A DNA stretch of 64,000 nucleotides from Streptosporangium amethystogenes (GTDB lineage: Bacteria; Actinomycetota; Actinomycetes; Streptosporangiales; Streptosporangiaceae): NCBI RefSeq assembly GCF_000721075.1, contig NZ_JOEQ01000017.1, positions 1 to 64,000 of the forward strand. Reading direction: 5' to 3'. How positions within the stretch are numbered: the first letter of the stretch is position 1; each line of letters starts with the position of its first letter. Positions 27,299-36,010 of the stretch are shown one piece after another. Under the pieces are notes generated by a model. It was not told where the DNA came from. It searched no databases and was given only the letters and a program-made list of their open reading frames with translations. A program made the position numbers and the translations under genes.

Positions 27299-28027
27299 TC
27301 AGGCCAGACAGCGCAGGGCGGCCCTGAGCCTGCGGGCGAGGGGGTGGTCGACGGGGTGGTCGTCCGGCAGACGGCCGACGGTCGCCGCCACGAACGCCGG
27401 AGGCCCCAACTGCTCGCTCATGTCGTCGGCGTGCACCCAGATCCCGTCGGCGGTCAGCTCGACCTGGACCTTCGAACCCTGCTCGGCGAGCACGAACGCG
27501 CCCACCCTGGCCCGCCACCAGGTCCGCTCGTCCTCCTCGTCCTCCGTGACGGGCGCACCGACGTCGTCGGCGTGGGTGGCGTACTCCGAGTCGTAGTGGA
27601 AGGTCTGCAGTCCCACCGGGTACGGTCCCGCGAGGGTCGGCAGCAAGGCGTCGCGGCCGAGCTCGCGCATCCGCTCGCGGGTCTCCCCGTTCTCGCGCCG
27701 CCACTCCTGGAGCACCTCCTCGACCGGAACGTCACGGCGGCGCTCCACGCACCAGGCGTTGAAGGCGTTGAAACCGCCCTCCACGCCCTCGCTCCCGAGC
27801 ATCGCGACGAACCCGTCGATGTCGTCGTCCAGACAGGCGTGGTTGTACAGCTCCTCCCCCGCCAGGTGCCCGAGCACGTCGCGGACCGACCAGCCCGCCG
27901 CCCGCGAGGGACGCCGCCAGCCCTCCGCGTCGAGCCTGGAGAAGAAGCGGTCGAGGCGGGCCGCCTCGGTGTCGAATATGTCGAACGGGTTGAGATCCGC
28001 CAGCGGATCCTTCGATTCTGCGGTCAT
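27299..28027 (-). CDS. Maleylpyruvate isomerase-like DinB-fold protein
   Basis: 242-residue protein of the mycothiol-dependent maleylpyruvate isomerase superfamily (DinB-like four-helix bundle). The N-terminal half has the family pattern RPSRAAGWSVRDVLGHLAGE and a metal-ligand-like HYDSEYATHADDVG. The C-terminal half fits the smaller second domain, with LTADGIWVHADD. Many members bind a metal and use mycothiol, a thiol specific to actinomycetes, but most have no assigned reaction, and no aromatic-catabolism gene lies next to this one. Its stop is 8 bp from that of terC, convergent. Confidence 0.82.
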   Translation of the reverse strand: MTAESKDPLADLNPFDIFDTEAARLDRFFSRLDAEGWRRPSRAAGWSVRDVLGHLAGEELYNHACLDDDIDGFVAMLGSEGVEGGFNAFNAWCVERRRDVPVEEVLQEWRRENGETRERMRELGRDALLPTLAGPYPVGLQTFHYDSEYATHADDVGAPVTEDEEDERTWWRARVGAFVLAEQGSKVQVELTADGIWVHADDMSEQLGPPAFVAATVGRLPDDHPVDHPLARRLRAALRCLA

Positions 28028-28194
28028 ACCTCAAGCAGTACCCGGGGCTCCGGGGCGCCGCACCAGTCGTCATCGCGGTCCGGAGGTTCTGCACGGGTTG
28101 CAGGATGCGGCCGCGGTTCCTGCGAGTACCCGGGCAACCGGTGAGAGAGCCTTGAGCCGGCCACTCCGTTGAGAGCGTCATTGGCGGCTGCTCG

Positions 28195-29646
28195 TCAGTG
28201 TCCGCCGTGTCCGTGGCCGACGAAGGTCCTGGACGGCTTGCCCGGCGGCACCAGGCCGAGTGCGATCGCGGCCGCGGCCGCGGCGATGATCGCGCACATC
28301 GTGAACCCGGAGACGAAGCCACCGATATCCGCGGCGCCGGGCGTGAAACTCGCCGCGGCGACCGTGGAGACGACGGCGACGCCGATCGACCCGCCGAGTT
28401 CGTGGAAGGTGTTGATGACGCCGGAGGCCACACCCGCCTCGGCCTGAGGAATGTTGGCCAGGGTCGTGGTGGTGGCGGTGACGAACGCCGGGCCGATGCC
28501 CAGGGCGGCGATGACGAATCCCGGCAAAAGGGTGGTGTAGGCGTTGTCCTGGAGGGAGATGCGGGTCATCAGGAGCACACCGGCGGCGGTGATCAGGAAC
28601 GCGATCACGGCGACGGGCCGGCCGCCGACCTTGCCGATGAGGTGGCCGCCCAGCTGCGCGCCGACGGTGATGGCGATCGCGACCGGCAGGAACATCAGGC
28701 CCGTCTCCAGCGCGCTGAACGTGAGGACGTGCTGAAGGTAGAGGGAGCTGAGGAAGAACAGGGCGAGCATCAGCCCGGTCGCGACGAGCATCACGAATGT
28801 TCCTGAGATCACCGGGCGGCGGGCGAGTGTCTCGGCGCGCATCAAAGGTGCCCGGACGCTGCGTTCGATGAGGACGAACACCACGTAGAAGATCACCGCC
28901 CCGGCCAGGGGCAGCAGGGTTCCGGCTGCGCCCCAGCCGGTGTCACCGGCGTTGACGAGGCCGTAGATGAGCAGGGCGGTCGCGGCGGTGACGGCGAGCG
29001 CACCGGGGACGTCCACCCGCTGGCGCGCCGGACGCGGGCCGTCAGCGGGGACGACCGCGGGAAGGGTGAACAGCACCAGCAGCCCGATGGGCACGTTGAC
29101 GAAGAACACCCATTCCCAGCCGGGGCCGGTGGTGAAGAGACCGCCGAGCAGTACGCCCAGTGCGGCTCCGGTGCCGCCGATCGCCGCCCACACGCCCAGG
29201 GCGCGGTTGCGCCACCGGCCGTGGAAGGTACTCATGATGATCGCCAGCGCCGACGGTGACAGCAGCGCGGCGCCGACTCCCTGGACGGCGCGGCCCACGA
29301 TGAGCACGGTGCCGTTCGGGGCCAGACCGCAGGCCAGCGAGGCAAGGGTGAAGAGGGCAAGGCCCGCCAGCAGCGTGCGTCGCGCGCCGAGCGCGTCGGA
29401 GAGCCGTCCGCCGAGCACCATCAGGCCGCCGAAGCACAGCGTGTACGTCGTCACCACCCAGGTGAGTGCTTCGCGGCCGAGGGCAAGGTCACCGCCGATG
29501 GTGGGCAGGGCGACCTGAACGACGGTGATGTCGACGATCAGTATGAACTGAGCCAGGCAGAGCAGGAGCAGTGTGGTCCGCCACCGGGAATCGGGTGGTG
29601 TTTCCGCGGGTGCCGGTGGGGTGTGCACGGAGTGACCGTGATTCAT
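28195..29646 (-). CDS. MFS drug efflux transporter, DHA2 type
   Basis: 483-residue multidrug-type exporter with 14 expected membrane helices. Family motifs are visible: ITVVQVALPTIGGDL in helix 1, LGGRLSDALGARRTLLAG between helices 2 and 3, and the proton-antiport motif C segment near WAAIGGTGAALGVLLGG. ATG at 29646 follows AGGGAGA and is preferred to an upstream GTG. The C-terminus is His-rich (HGHGGH). It is divergent from a TetR gene, with a 40-bp palindrome between them, so it is probably repressed by that regulator until a toxic ligand is present. Confidence 0.92.
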   Translation of the reverse strand: MNHGHSVHTPPAPAETPPDSRWRTTLLLLCLAQFILIVDITVVQVALPTIGGDLALGREALTWVVTTYTLCFGGLMVLGGRLSDALGARRTLLAGLALFTLASLACGLAPNGTVLIVGRAVQGVGAALLSPSALAIIMSTFHGRWRNRALGVWAAIGGTGAALGVLLGGLFTTGPGWEWVFFVNVPIGLLVLFTLPAVVPADGPRPARQRVDVPGALAVTAATALLIYGLVNAGDTGWGAAGTLLPLAGAVIFYVVFVLIERSVRAPLMRAETLARRPVISGTFVMLVATGLMLALFFLSSLYLQHVLTFSALETGLMFLPVAIAITVGAQLGGHLIGKVGGRPVAVIAFLITAAGVLLMTRISLQDNAYTTLLPGFVIAALGIGPAFVTATTTTLANIPQAEAGVASGVINTFHELGGSIGVAVVSTVAAASFTPGAADIGGFVSGFTMCAIIAAAAAAIALGLVPPGKPSRTFVGHGHGGH

Positions 29647-29684
29647 AACGTGATCTCCCTGGAATTTCACAGGCTCGATGTCGA

Positions 29685-29724
29685 GGTTTCATAACCCGAA
29701 CACTAGTGTTCGGATTATGAAACC
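29685..29724. promoter_or_regulatory. 40-bp near-perfect palindromic operator
   Basis: Nineteen of twenty base pairs are symmetric about the CTAG centre. The core CCGAACACTAGTGTTCGG (29696-29713) is perfectly palindromic. It lies between the divergent efflux and TetR genes, 39 bp from the efflux ATG, where a repressor would block both promoters. A related site occurs at 30447-30484. Confidence 0.8.
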
Positions 29725-29803
29725 ATGCCGGGGTAGGGCATGTCGACCGCGAGGTCACGAATGAGGACCTGTGGGGCGAGGACGCGTCGCCTACGCTTCC
29801 GTC

Positions 29804-30430
29804 ATGCCCACCACGCACAAGGACGCAGGCGCCGACTCCCCAGTACGCAACCCTTCGCCGGGGAGTCGGCGCCGGGCCGATGCCGAACGGAGCGTCACGG
29901 CCATCCTGGACGCCGCGTTGACGGCCTTCGGCGAGAACCCCGAGGTCAGCATGACCGGCATCGCTCGCGCCGCCGGTGTCGGCCGGGTCACCCTCTACAG
30001 CCACTTCCCCTCGCGGGAGGACCTCCTCGACGCGGTCATGACGCATGCCGTCCAGGAGGCCAACGCCGCACTCGGCGCCGAATCCTCACCGGAGATTCCC
30101 GTACGAGAAGCCCTGGAAATGCTGATCGGCTCGTCCTGGCGGATTCTGAGCCGGTACGGCCGCCTGCAGCCGACCGCCCTTCGAATCCTGGGCCCCGAAC
30201 GCGTGCGAGAGCATCACGACCAGCCGCTGGTTCGCGTCCGCGACATCATCGTCCGAGGCCGGCGCGAGGGCGTGATTCGCGACGACCTGCCCGAGAGCTG
30301 GCTTGTCACCGTTTTCTACAGCCTGTTGCACGCGGCCGCCCTCGAAGTGGATGCGGGCCGCCTGCCGGCGGAGACCGCCGCCGACACGCTGACGACGACC
30401 CTCCTTTCCACCCTGGGCGTCTCCACTTGA
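29804..30430 (+). CDS. TetR-family repressor of the efflux pump
   Basis: 208 residues from ATG 29804. A GTG at 29771 with a short GAGG site would add 11 residues and cannot be excluded. The helix-turn-helix reads ILDAALTAFGENPEVSMTGI then ARAAGVGRVTLYSHFPSRED, a standard TetR domain. Divergence from the DHA2 pump and the palindromes at 29685 and 30447 on either side of the gene indicate a dedicated local repressor. The ligand is unknown. Confidence 0.88.
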   Translation: MPTTHKDAGADSPVRNPSPGSRRRADAERSVTAILDAALTAFGENPEVSMTGIARAAGVGRVTLYSHFPSREDLLDAVMTHAVQEANAALGAESSPEIPVREALEMLIGSSWRILSRYGRLQPTALRILGPERVREHHDQPLVRVRDIIVRGRREGVIRDDLPESWLVTVFYSLLHAAALEVDAGRLPAETAADTLTTTLLSTLGVST

Positions 30431-30446
30431 TCTGCCGACGCGACAC

Positions 30447-30484
30447 CCTCACTGATCCGAACAGTATCGTTCGGATCAGTGAGG
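30447..30484. promoter_or_regulatory. Second palindromic operator of the TetR
   Basis: Perfect 16-bp arms, CCTCACTGATCCGAAC and its complement, are separated by AGTATC. The inner CCGAACA...GTTCGG matches the core of the operator at 29696, so the same repressor probably binds. It lies 17 bp after the TetR stop and 6 bp before a hydrolase remnant, and could equally form a strong RNA hairpin ending the TetR transcript. Confidence 0.7.
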
Positions 30485-30489
30485 TATCG

Positions 30490-30609
30490 GTGGCTGGTGA
30501 GAGTTATGTGGGCACACCGTCAGTCCGGTTCCACTACTCGCGGGCCGGCAGCGGCCCGCCGGTGGTGCTCCTGCCGGGAGCGGGAGACTCCGAACGGATG
30601 ACGCGCTAG
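30490..30609 (+). pseudogene. N-terminal remnant of an alpha/beta hydrolase
   Basis: 39 codons from GTG 30490 encode VRFHYSRAGSGPPVVLLPGA, the first strand and oxyanion-loop region of an alpha/beta hydrolase, usually HGxG here LPGAG. The gene then ends at a TAG at 30607-30609 and the remaining 230 or so residues are missing. The operator immediately upstream suggests the intact gene once belonged to the same TetR regulon. The stop shares a CTAG with the convergent kinase gene. Confidence 0.62.
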
Positions 30610-32147
30610 TCATCGTCGTCATCGCTGCTGTGATGGAGCGGCCCGGACTGGTCACCGTCCACCTGGCCGTCCACCTGGAAGACGAGCCCCGAGGTTCGCA
30701 GGAAGTCGACGAGCGGCCCGTCCGAGGCGAGCCTGCCCTTGCGCCGCGCCTCGCTCAGCTCACGGCCGAGCTTGCCCAGTTCGTCGCGGGCCTTCCCGTT
30801 GTCGCCCTCCTGGAGTTTCCCGGCGAGTTTGGCGATCCTCTCGCGGACCTTGCGGGCCGTCTTGGGGTCGATCTTCCCCTGTAGCTCCTGCGCGGTGACC
30901 GCCTGCGCCAGGGCCGCCAGACGTGCCTGCCATCCGTCCGCCGCCGGCGCGGTCGGGCTGGGCGCGGGGGCCGGTGCCGCGGACGCGCTCGGCGAGACGG
31001 CGGGGGTCGGTGACACGGGTGCGGACGACGCCGGGGAGGGCGCCTTCGAGGGCGCCGCCGACGTGATCGCGGGTGACGCCGCCGCGGTGCCCTGTCCCGC
31101 CGGATCCGGCGAGGCCGACACCCACAGGGCCACCAGCACCGGCAGGGCCACCACGCCCAGCAGGATCGCGACGAACATGCCGGGTGAACTCTCCCGCAGG
31201 AACCTCGTCGCACGCCCCGGCCACGCCTGCGCCGGCGGGCCGCCCGTCCCGGCGGAGACCGGAGACACCGAGGGCAGCACAGAGGTCGGCGCCGGAGGCC
31301 CGGACGCGTGCGGCGCCCTGCGGGGCGTCGCGGCCAGGAGCCGGCGGACGACCTCTCCCCCGGTGGGCCGCGCGGCGGGGTCCTTCTCCAGCAGGGCCAG
31401 GACGAGCCTCTCCAGCTCCGCGGGGATGCCGGGCCGGTGGCGGCCGGGCGGGTCCGGGCGGGCGCCGACGTGCTGGGAGATCACCTCCGTGGCCGTGCCG
31501 ACGAACGGGGGCCGCCCGCAGAGCAGCTCGTAGCAGACGCAGCCGAGCGCGTACAGATCGGCGGCCGCGTTTCCGGGCTCGCCGCGGATCTGCTCGGGCG
31601 ACAGGTAGGCGGCCGTGCCGATGACGGTGCCCACCGAGGTCAGTCGCATCGCGGCCTCGGTCGCGACCCTGGCCGTACCGAAGTCGACGACCTTGAGCAC
31701 GCCGCCCGCCCCCAGATGCAGGTTCGCCGGTTTGACGTCGCGGTGCACGACCCCGGCCTGGTGCGCGGCGTCCAGCCCGAGCGCGATCTGCCCCGCCAGG
31801 CGGCACGTCTCGGCCACGCTCAGCGGTCCGCGCTCGGCCAGCTCGGCGGCGAGATCCCGGCCGGTCAGCAACTCCATCACCAGGTACGGGCGGCCCTCGT
31901 GCTCGCCCATGTCGAGCACGGTCACCACGTTGGGGTGGATGATGCGCGCGGCGGTCCTGGCCTCCCTGGCGAACCTCTCGCGCACCGCGGCGTCGGCCAC
32001 CCGCGGTGCCAGGATCTTGACTGCCACCGGCCAGCCGGGCCGCAGGTCGTAACCGCGCCAGACCTCGCCCGTGCCGCCGTGGCCGATCAGCTCGTCCAGC
32101 CGGTACCGCCCGGCGAGCACCACGGCCGCCCCTTCCCAAACCGCCAT
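30606..32147 (-). CDS. Membrane-anchored Ser/Thr protein kinase
   Basis: 513-residue eukaryotic-type kinase. The N-terminal kinase domain has the Gly loop IGHGGTGEVWRG, catalytic lysine in PVAVKIL, loop VVHRDVKPANLHL, DFGTAR and the activation segment YLSPEQIRG. A Pro/Ser-rich linker leads to one membrane helix near residue 325 (GMFVAILLGVVALPVLVALW). The outer part is Ala/Pro/Ser-rich, then a charged helical section with KLAGKLQEGDNGKARDELGK, ending in an acidic tail SSDDDDD. No PASTA repeats are present, so the signal sensed is unclear. Confidence 0.92.
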   Translation of the reverse strand: MAVWEGAAVVLAGRYRLDELIGHGGTGEVWRGYDLRPGWPVAVKILAPRVADAAVRERFAREARTAARIIHPNVVTVLDMGEHEGRPYLVMELLTGRDLAAELAERGPLSVAETCRLAGQIALGLDAAHQAGVVHRDVKPANLHLGAGGVLKVVDFGTARVATEAAMRLTSVGTVIGTAAYLSPEQIRGEPGNAAADLYALGCVCYELLCGRPPFVGTATEVISQHVGARPDPPGRHRPGIPAELERLVLALLEKDPAARPTGGEVVRRLLAATPRRAPHASGPPAPTSVLPSVSPVSAGTGGPPAQAWPGRATRFLRESSPGMFVAILLGVVALPVLVALWVSASPDPAGQGTAAASPAITSAAPSKAPSPASSAPVSPTPAVSPSASAAPAPAPSPTAPAADGWQARLAALAQAVTAQELQGKIDPKTARKVRERIAKLAGKLQEGDNGKARDELGKLGRELSEARRKGRLASDGPLVDFLRTSGLVFQVDGQVDGDQSGPLHHSSDDDDD

Positions 32148-32261
32148 GATCTCCCGCCATCAACTCCGAGCCCGGCAATTGGCACACAACTGTAGGGTGC
32201 CTCGCCGGGACCGCGGGACAAGATCGTGTTCCGGTTTCCCGAGACCCGCCGCTTTCCCTGT

Positions 32262-32283
32262 CAATCCGTTCATTGATGGATTG
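32262..32283. promoter_or_regulatory. Candidate operator before TetR
   Basis: CAATCC and GGATTG flank a 10-bp centre, the same half-site and spacing (AATCC-N10-GGATT) as the better palindrome at 33030-33053. It lies 34 bp upstream of the TetR start, which fits autoregulation. Confidence 0.55.
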
Positions 32284-32316
32284 CGAGGTAGGGGCATCAC
32301 GACCAGACTGTCCGGC

Positions 32317-33030
32317 ATGAGGAAGAGCGAGGAAGACGTCTCCGCACCCCCGGCCCGCCGCCGGGGACGCCCGCCCAGGGACAGGTCCGCGCCGGCCACC
32401 TCCGACCGCGTCCTCGCGGCGGCGACCGACCTCTTCGCCCGGCACGGGGCCGACGGCGTCTCCATGCGCGACATCGCCGCCCGGGTCGGCATCGACGTCT
32501 CCAGCGTGCACCACCACTTCCCCTCGAAGGCGTCGCTGTACGACGCCTGCTTCGCCCGCGTCTTCGAGCTGGAACGGGCGACGCTCACGCCGCCGGTGCG
32601 CGCCCTCCTCGACGCGGCGCGCTCCGGACCGGCGGCCGACGTGGTGCGCGCCATGCACGACCTGGTGGACGCGTTCGTGGACTTCCTCGACGACCACCCC
32701 CAGACCACGTTCCTGTGGCTGCGCCGGTGGCTGGACCCCAGCCTCCACCTGTCGCTGGACGAGGCGTACTCGCTGCCGATCTACGGCGAGATCGAGCGGG
32801 CCCTGCTGGCGGCGGCCACCCGCGGCCTGGTCGTCGAGCCGACGCCGCACATCACCGTGCGCGGCCTGGTCTGGGCGGCCCACGGCCACGTGACCTCCCT
32901 GGCCGCCCTGACCGCCCGGGGGGGCGATCCGGTGACCGCGGACCGCGAGCGGCGCGAGTTCCGCGCCTACGCCCACCGTTTCGTCGACCGGCTCTACGCA
33001 CCCCCTGGCGCGGGGGCCGTGGACGGTTAA
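32317..33030 (+). CDS. TetR-family regulator of the FMO-SDR gene
   Basis: 237-residue TetR protein from ATG 32317. An Arg/Pro-rich start (RRRGRPPRDRS) precedes the helix-turn-helix VSMRDIAARVGIDVSSVHHHF. The C-terminal domain is longer than usual and resembles regulators of lipid- or ketone-active monooxygenases. It is followed after 35 bp by the FMO-SDR gene, and AATCC-N10-GGATT operators lie before both genes, so it probably controls itself and that enzyme. Confidence 0.88.
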   Translation: MRKSEEDVSAPPARRRGRPPRDRSAPATSDRVLAAATDLFARHGADGVSMRDIAARVGIDVSSVHHHFPSKASLYDACFARVFELERATLTPPVRALLDAARSGPAADVVRAMHDLVDAFVDFLDDHPQTTFLWLRRWLDPSLHLSLDEAYSLPIYGEIERALLAAATRGLVVEPTPHITVRGLVWAAHGHVTSLAALTARGGDPVTADRERREFRAYAHRFVDRLYAPPGAGAVDG

Positions 33031-33053
33031 TAATCCATCATCCGATGGATTAT
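33030..33053. promoter_or_regulatory. Palindromic operator before the FMO-SDR gene
   Basis: ATAATCCATC-ATCC-GATGGATTAT has perfect 10-bp arms. It starts at the TetR stop codon and ends 12 bp before the FMO-SDR start, overlapping the region just ahead of the GGGAGG ribosome site. Confidence 0.75.
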
Positions 33054-33065
33054 GGGAGGCAGCGG

Positions 33066-35237
33066 ATGAGCTCAGCGGAACCGGGCCGGGGAGTGACCCT
33101 CGGAGGCGCCGGCGCACCGGGCCGGGGGGTGACCGCCGTCATCGGTGGCGGCGCCGCGGGCATAGCCGCGGCCAAGGCCCTCATCGAGGCCGGCCTGCCG
33201 GTGCTCGGCATCGAGCGCGCCACCTGTTTCGGCGGCCTGTGGCGGCTGGACGCCGGCACCGCGTCCTACGAGGGCCTCCGCCTCAACACGAGCAAGCCGC
33301 GCACCGAGTTCTCCGACTTCCCCATGCCCGCCGAGTGGCCCGACTACCCGACCCGCGCCCAGATGCTGGAGTACCTGCGGTCGTACGCCGAGCACTTCGG
33401 GATCGGCGAGAGTTTCCGGTTCGCCACCACGCTCGAATCGGCCCGGCGTACCGGCGACGGCTGGGAGCTGGCGCTGACCGGCCCCGACGGGCCGTACACC
33501 GAGACGGTGGAGCATCTTGTGGTGGCCAACGGCCACAACCACGAGCCCCGCCACCCCGAACCGCCGTACCCGGGGACGTTCACCGGCACCGAGTCACACG
33601 CGCACGGCTACGTCACCCCCGCCGAGCTGGCCGGGAAGCGGGTGCTCGTCGTGGGCACCGGCAACTCCGCGATGGACATCGCCGCCGAGCTCGTCGGCCA
33701 CGCGTCCACCGTGCTGCTCTCGGCCAGGCGCGGTGTCTGGGTGCTGCCCAAACGGCTGCTCGGCCGCCCCTCCGACCAGCTCAACGGCGCCCTCGCCGCC
33801 CTGCTCCCCTGGCGGGTGCGCCAGGTGGTCTCCCAGGCGGTGCTCAGGGTCGCCGACCGGAAACCCGCCGGGCCGCGCCTGGCCGCCCCCCGCCGAGGCG
33901 TGCTCCAGGACCACCCGACCCTGAGCGACTCCGTTCCCGAGCTGATCGCGAGAGGAGAGATCCTCGCGCGGCAGGGCATCGCGCGCCTGGACGGCTCCCG
34001 GGTCCACTTCGCCGACGGACAGGCGGACGAGGTGGACCACATCGTGTGGTGCACCGGCTACCGGGCCGTGACCCCGTTCCTCGACACGGACACGGTGCCC
34101 GACCCGGCGAGCCTGCTGCTCTACCGCCACGTCTTCCCCATCGGCGACGACTCGATCAGCTACGTCGGGCTGATGCAGTCGACCGGCTCGGCGTTGCCCG
34201 TCGTCGAGGCGCAGGGCCGCCTGGTGGCCGCCGTACGGACCGGAACCCATCGGTTGCCCGATCCGGAGAGCGCGCGGCGGATCGCCTCGGCCGAGCTCGA
34301 CGCCGCGCGGGAGCGCTGGGGACAGCGCAGGCCGCACATGCGGATCGACGTCGACCAGTACCTCCGCGTCGTGAACCGCGAGCTGCGCCCGTCCCCGGCG
34401 CGCACGCTGGCCGGGCGCCGGATCCTGGTCACCGGCGCGGCGGGCACCTTCGGCAGGGCGATGAGCGCGCGGTTCACCGCCCAGGGCGCGCGGGTGGTCG
34501 GCCTGGACGTCGTCCGTCCCACCGCCCGCCCCGACGGCTCCGACATACCGATCATCGCGTGCGACATCACCTCCCAGGAGTCCGTCGACGCCGCGGTGGC
34601 GGAGGCCTCGGCCCTGCTCGGCGGCATCGACCTGCTGATCAACAACGCCGGCCGGGGCGGGCCCGCCCCGGCCGAACTCGCCCCGGGCGACGAGGTGGAG
34701 GCGCAGCTGCGGCTGAACCTGCTCGGCGCCTGGAGGGTGACGGCGACGGTCATGCCCCACCTGGTACGTGCCAGGGGGCAGGTGGTCTTCATCGCCTCAC
34801 GGATGGCGGTCCTGCCGCTGCCGCTGGCGGCGGCGTACGGCGTCTCCAAGCGCGCGCTCGCGGCCTACGCCGACGCGCTCCGCCTTGAGGTCGGCACGCA
34901 CGTCGGCGTGACGACCGTCTACCCGAGCATGGTCCGCAGCCCGATCCACGACAGCACGAGACAGGCCGGGCTCTCCCTGGACGCGGTGTCCCGGCCGGAA
35001 CCTGTCGAGGGCGTGGTCGACGCGATCGTCCGCGCGGTCACCGCCCGCCGTGCCCCCCGTGACGTGGCGACCACCCGCCGGGGGCGGGTCGAGATGATGG
35101 TGGGCAGGCACGCCCCCGCCCTGGCCGACCGTCTCGTCCGGCGCACCGTCGCCGCCCGGATGGCGGCCGGCGACTTCGCGGACGCCCCCCTCGCGGCGGG
35201 CATGGTGCGCCGGCACCTGCGCCGGCCGGAACCATGA
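33066..35237 (+). CDS. Flavin monooxygenase-SDR fusion protein
   Basis: 723-residue two-enzyme fusion. Residues 1-440 are a flavin-containing monooxygenase: FAD loop VIGGGAAGIAAAKAL, CFGGLWRLD, NADPH loop VVGTGNSAMDIAAEL and the VWCTGY motif near 345. Residues 445-723 are a short-chain dehydrogenase: TGAAGTFG, NNAG, and catalytic S-x12-Y-x3-K in SRMAVLPLPLAAAYGVSKRA. Each half has normal length and intact catalytic residues. The pair could oxidise an alcohol to a ketone and then oxygenate it, or the reverse order; the substrate is unknown. ATG has a GGGAGG site and the palindrome of the TetR lies directly ahead. Confidence 0.92.
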   Translation: MSSAEPGRGVTLGGAGAPGRGVTAVIGGGAAGIAAAKALIEAGLPVLGIERATCFGGLWRLDAGTASYEGLRLNTSKPRTEFSDFPMPAEWPDYPTRAQMLEYLRSYAEHFGIGESFRFATTLESARRTGDGWELALTGPDGPYTETVEHLVVANGHNHEPRHPEPPYPGTFTGTESHAHGYVTPAELAGKRVLVVGTGNSAMDIAAELVGHASTVLLSARRGVWVLPKRLLGRPSDQLNGALAALLPWRVRQVVSQAVLRVADRKPAGPRLAAPRRGVLQDHPTLSDSVPELIARGEILARQGIARLDGSRVHFADGQADEVDHIVWCTGYRAVTPFLDTDTVPDPASLLLYRHVFPIGDDSISYVGLMQSTGSALPVVEAQGRLVAAVRTGTHRLPDPESARRIASAELDAARERWGQRRPHMRIDVDQYLRVVNRELRPSPARTLAGRRILVTGAAGTFGRAMSARFTAQGARVVGLDVVRPTARPDGSDIPIIACDITSQESVDAAVAEASALLGGIDLLINNAGRGGPAPAELAPGDEVEAQLRLNLLGAWRVTATVMPHLVRARGQVVFIASRMAVLPLPLAAAYGVSKRALAAYADALRLEVGTHVGVTTVYPSMVRSPIHDSTRQAGLSLDAVSRPEPVEGVVDAIVRAVTARRAPRDVATTRRGRVEMMVGRHAPALADRLVRRTVAARMAAGDFADAPLAAGMVRRHLRRPEP

Positions 35238-35332
35238 CCACCCGCCGCGCGGTCGCCTGAGCGCGATGTGACTCGGGCGAACCGAATGCCGGGAACGGTG
35301 GTGATCCACTCCGACGACGCGGCCGCGCGCCG

Positions 35333-36004
35333 TCACCGGGCGGCGGCACCGGTCCGCAGTCGCCCGCCCGTGCGTCGCCAGCGGGTGAGCCCGCCGTCCA
35401 GCGGACGGGCCCGGAAGCCGTGGTCTCGGAGGAGGAGCACGGCTTCGGAGGAGACCACGCAGTAGGGGCCGCCGCAGTAGGCCACGATCTCGGCGTCCCC
35501 GGGCAGTTCGTCGAGTCGGTCCCGCAGCTCGGCCAGCGGAACCGACACCGCCCCCGGCACATGGCCGCGGGCGTGGTCGGCGGCCGGGCGGACGTCGACG
35601 ATCACGATGCCGGGGTCGTCGAGACGCGCGGCGAGCTCGTCGGCGGTCACCGCCTCCAGGACCGCCACCTCGCCGAGGTGCTCGGACACCGCCTCCCGCA
35701 GATCGGCGAGCCTTTCCGCGGCGAAGTCCTGCAGCTCGCCCAGGAAGCGCGAGACCCGCTCGTCGGCCAGCCGGTAGTAGACCCGGGTACCCGCCTTGCG
35801 GCTCGTCACCAGGTGAGCCGCGCGGAGCTGCTGCAGCTGGGCCGAGGTGTTCTTCAGCGGGATGTCCGCCTCCTCGGACAGCTGCTCGACGGTGCGCTCC
35901 CCCTGGTCGAGCACATCGAGCAGCCTCAGCCGCACCGGACTGGCCAGCGTCCTGCCGATCCGGGCCAGCTGCCGGTAGATGGGCTCCTCGGGAAACTCCG
36001 CCAT
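35333..36004 (-). CDS. ArsR-type regulator fused to rhodanese
   Basis: 223 residues. The N-terminal half is an ArsR winged helix (LASPVRLRLLDVLDQGERTV, then LKNTSAQLQQLRAAHLV). The C-terminal half is a single rhodanese domain, with the conserved VIVDVRPAADHARGHVPGAV and active-site loop CGGPYC. Such fusions are known in actinobacteria and proteobacteria and are thought to sense reactive sulfur or redox state through the rhodanese cysteine. It follows a cupin gene by 6 bp on the same strand. Confidence 0.9.
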   Translation of the reverse strand: MAEFPEEPIYRQLARIGRTLASPVRLRLLDVLDQGERTVEQLSEEADIPLKNTSAQLQQLRAAHLVTSRKAGTRVYYRLADERVSRFLGELQDFAAERLADLREAVSEHLGEVAVLEAVTADELAARLDDPGIVIVDVRPAADHARGHVPGAVSVPLAELRDRLDELPGDAEIVAYCGGPYCVVSSEAVLLLRDHGFRARPLDGGLTRWRRTGGRLRTGAAAR

Positions 36005-36010
36005 GACCCG

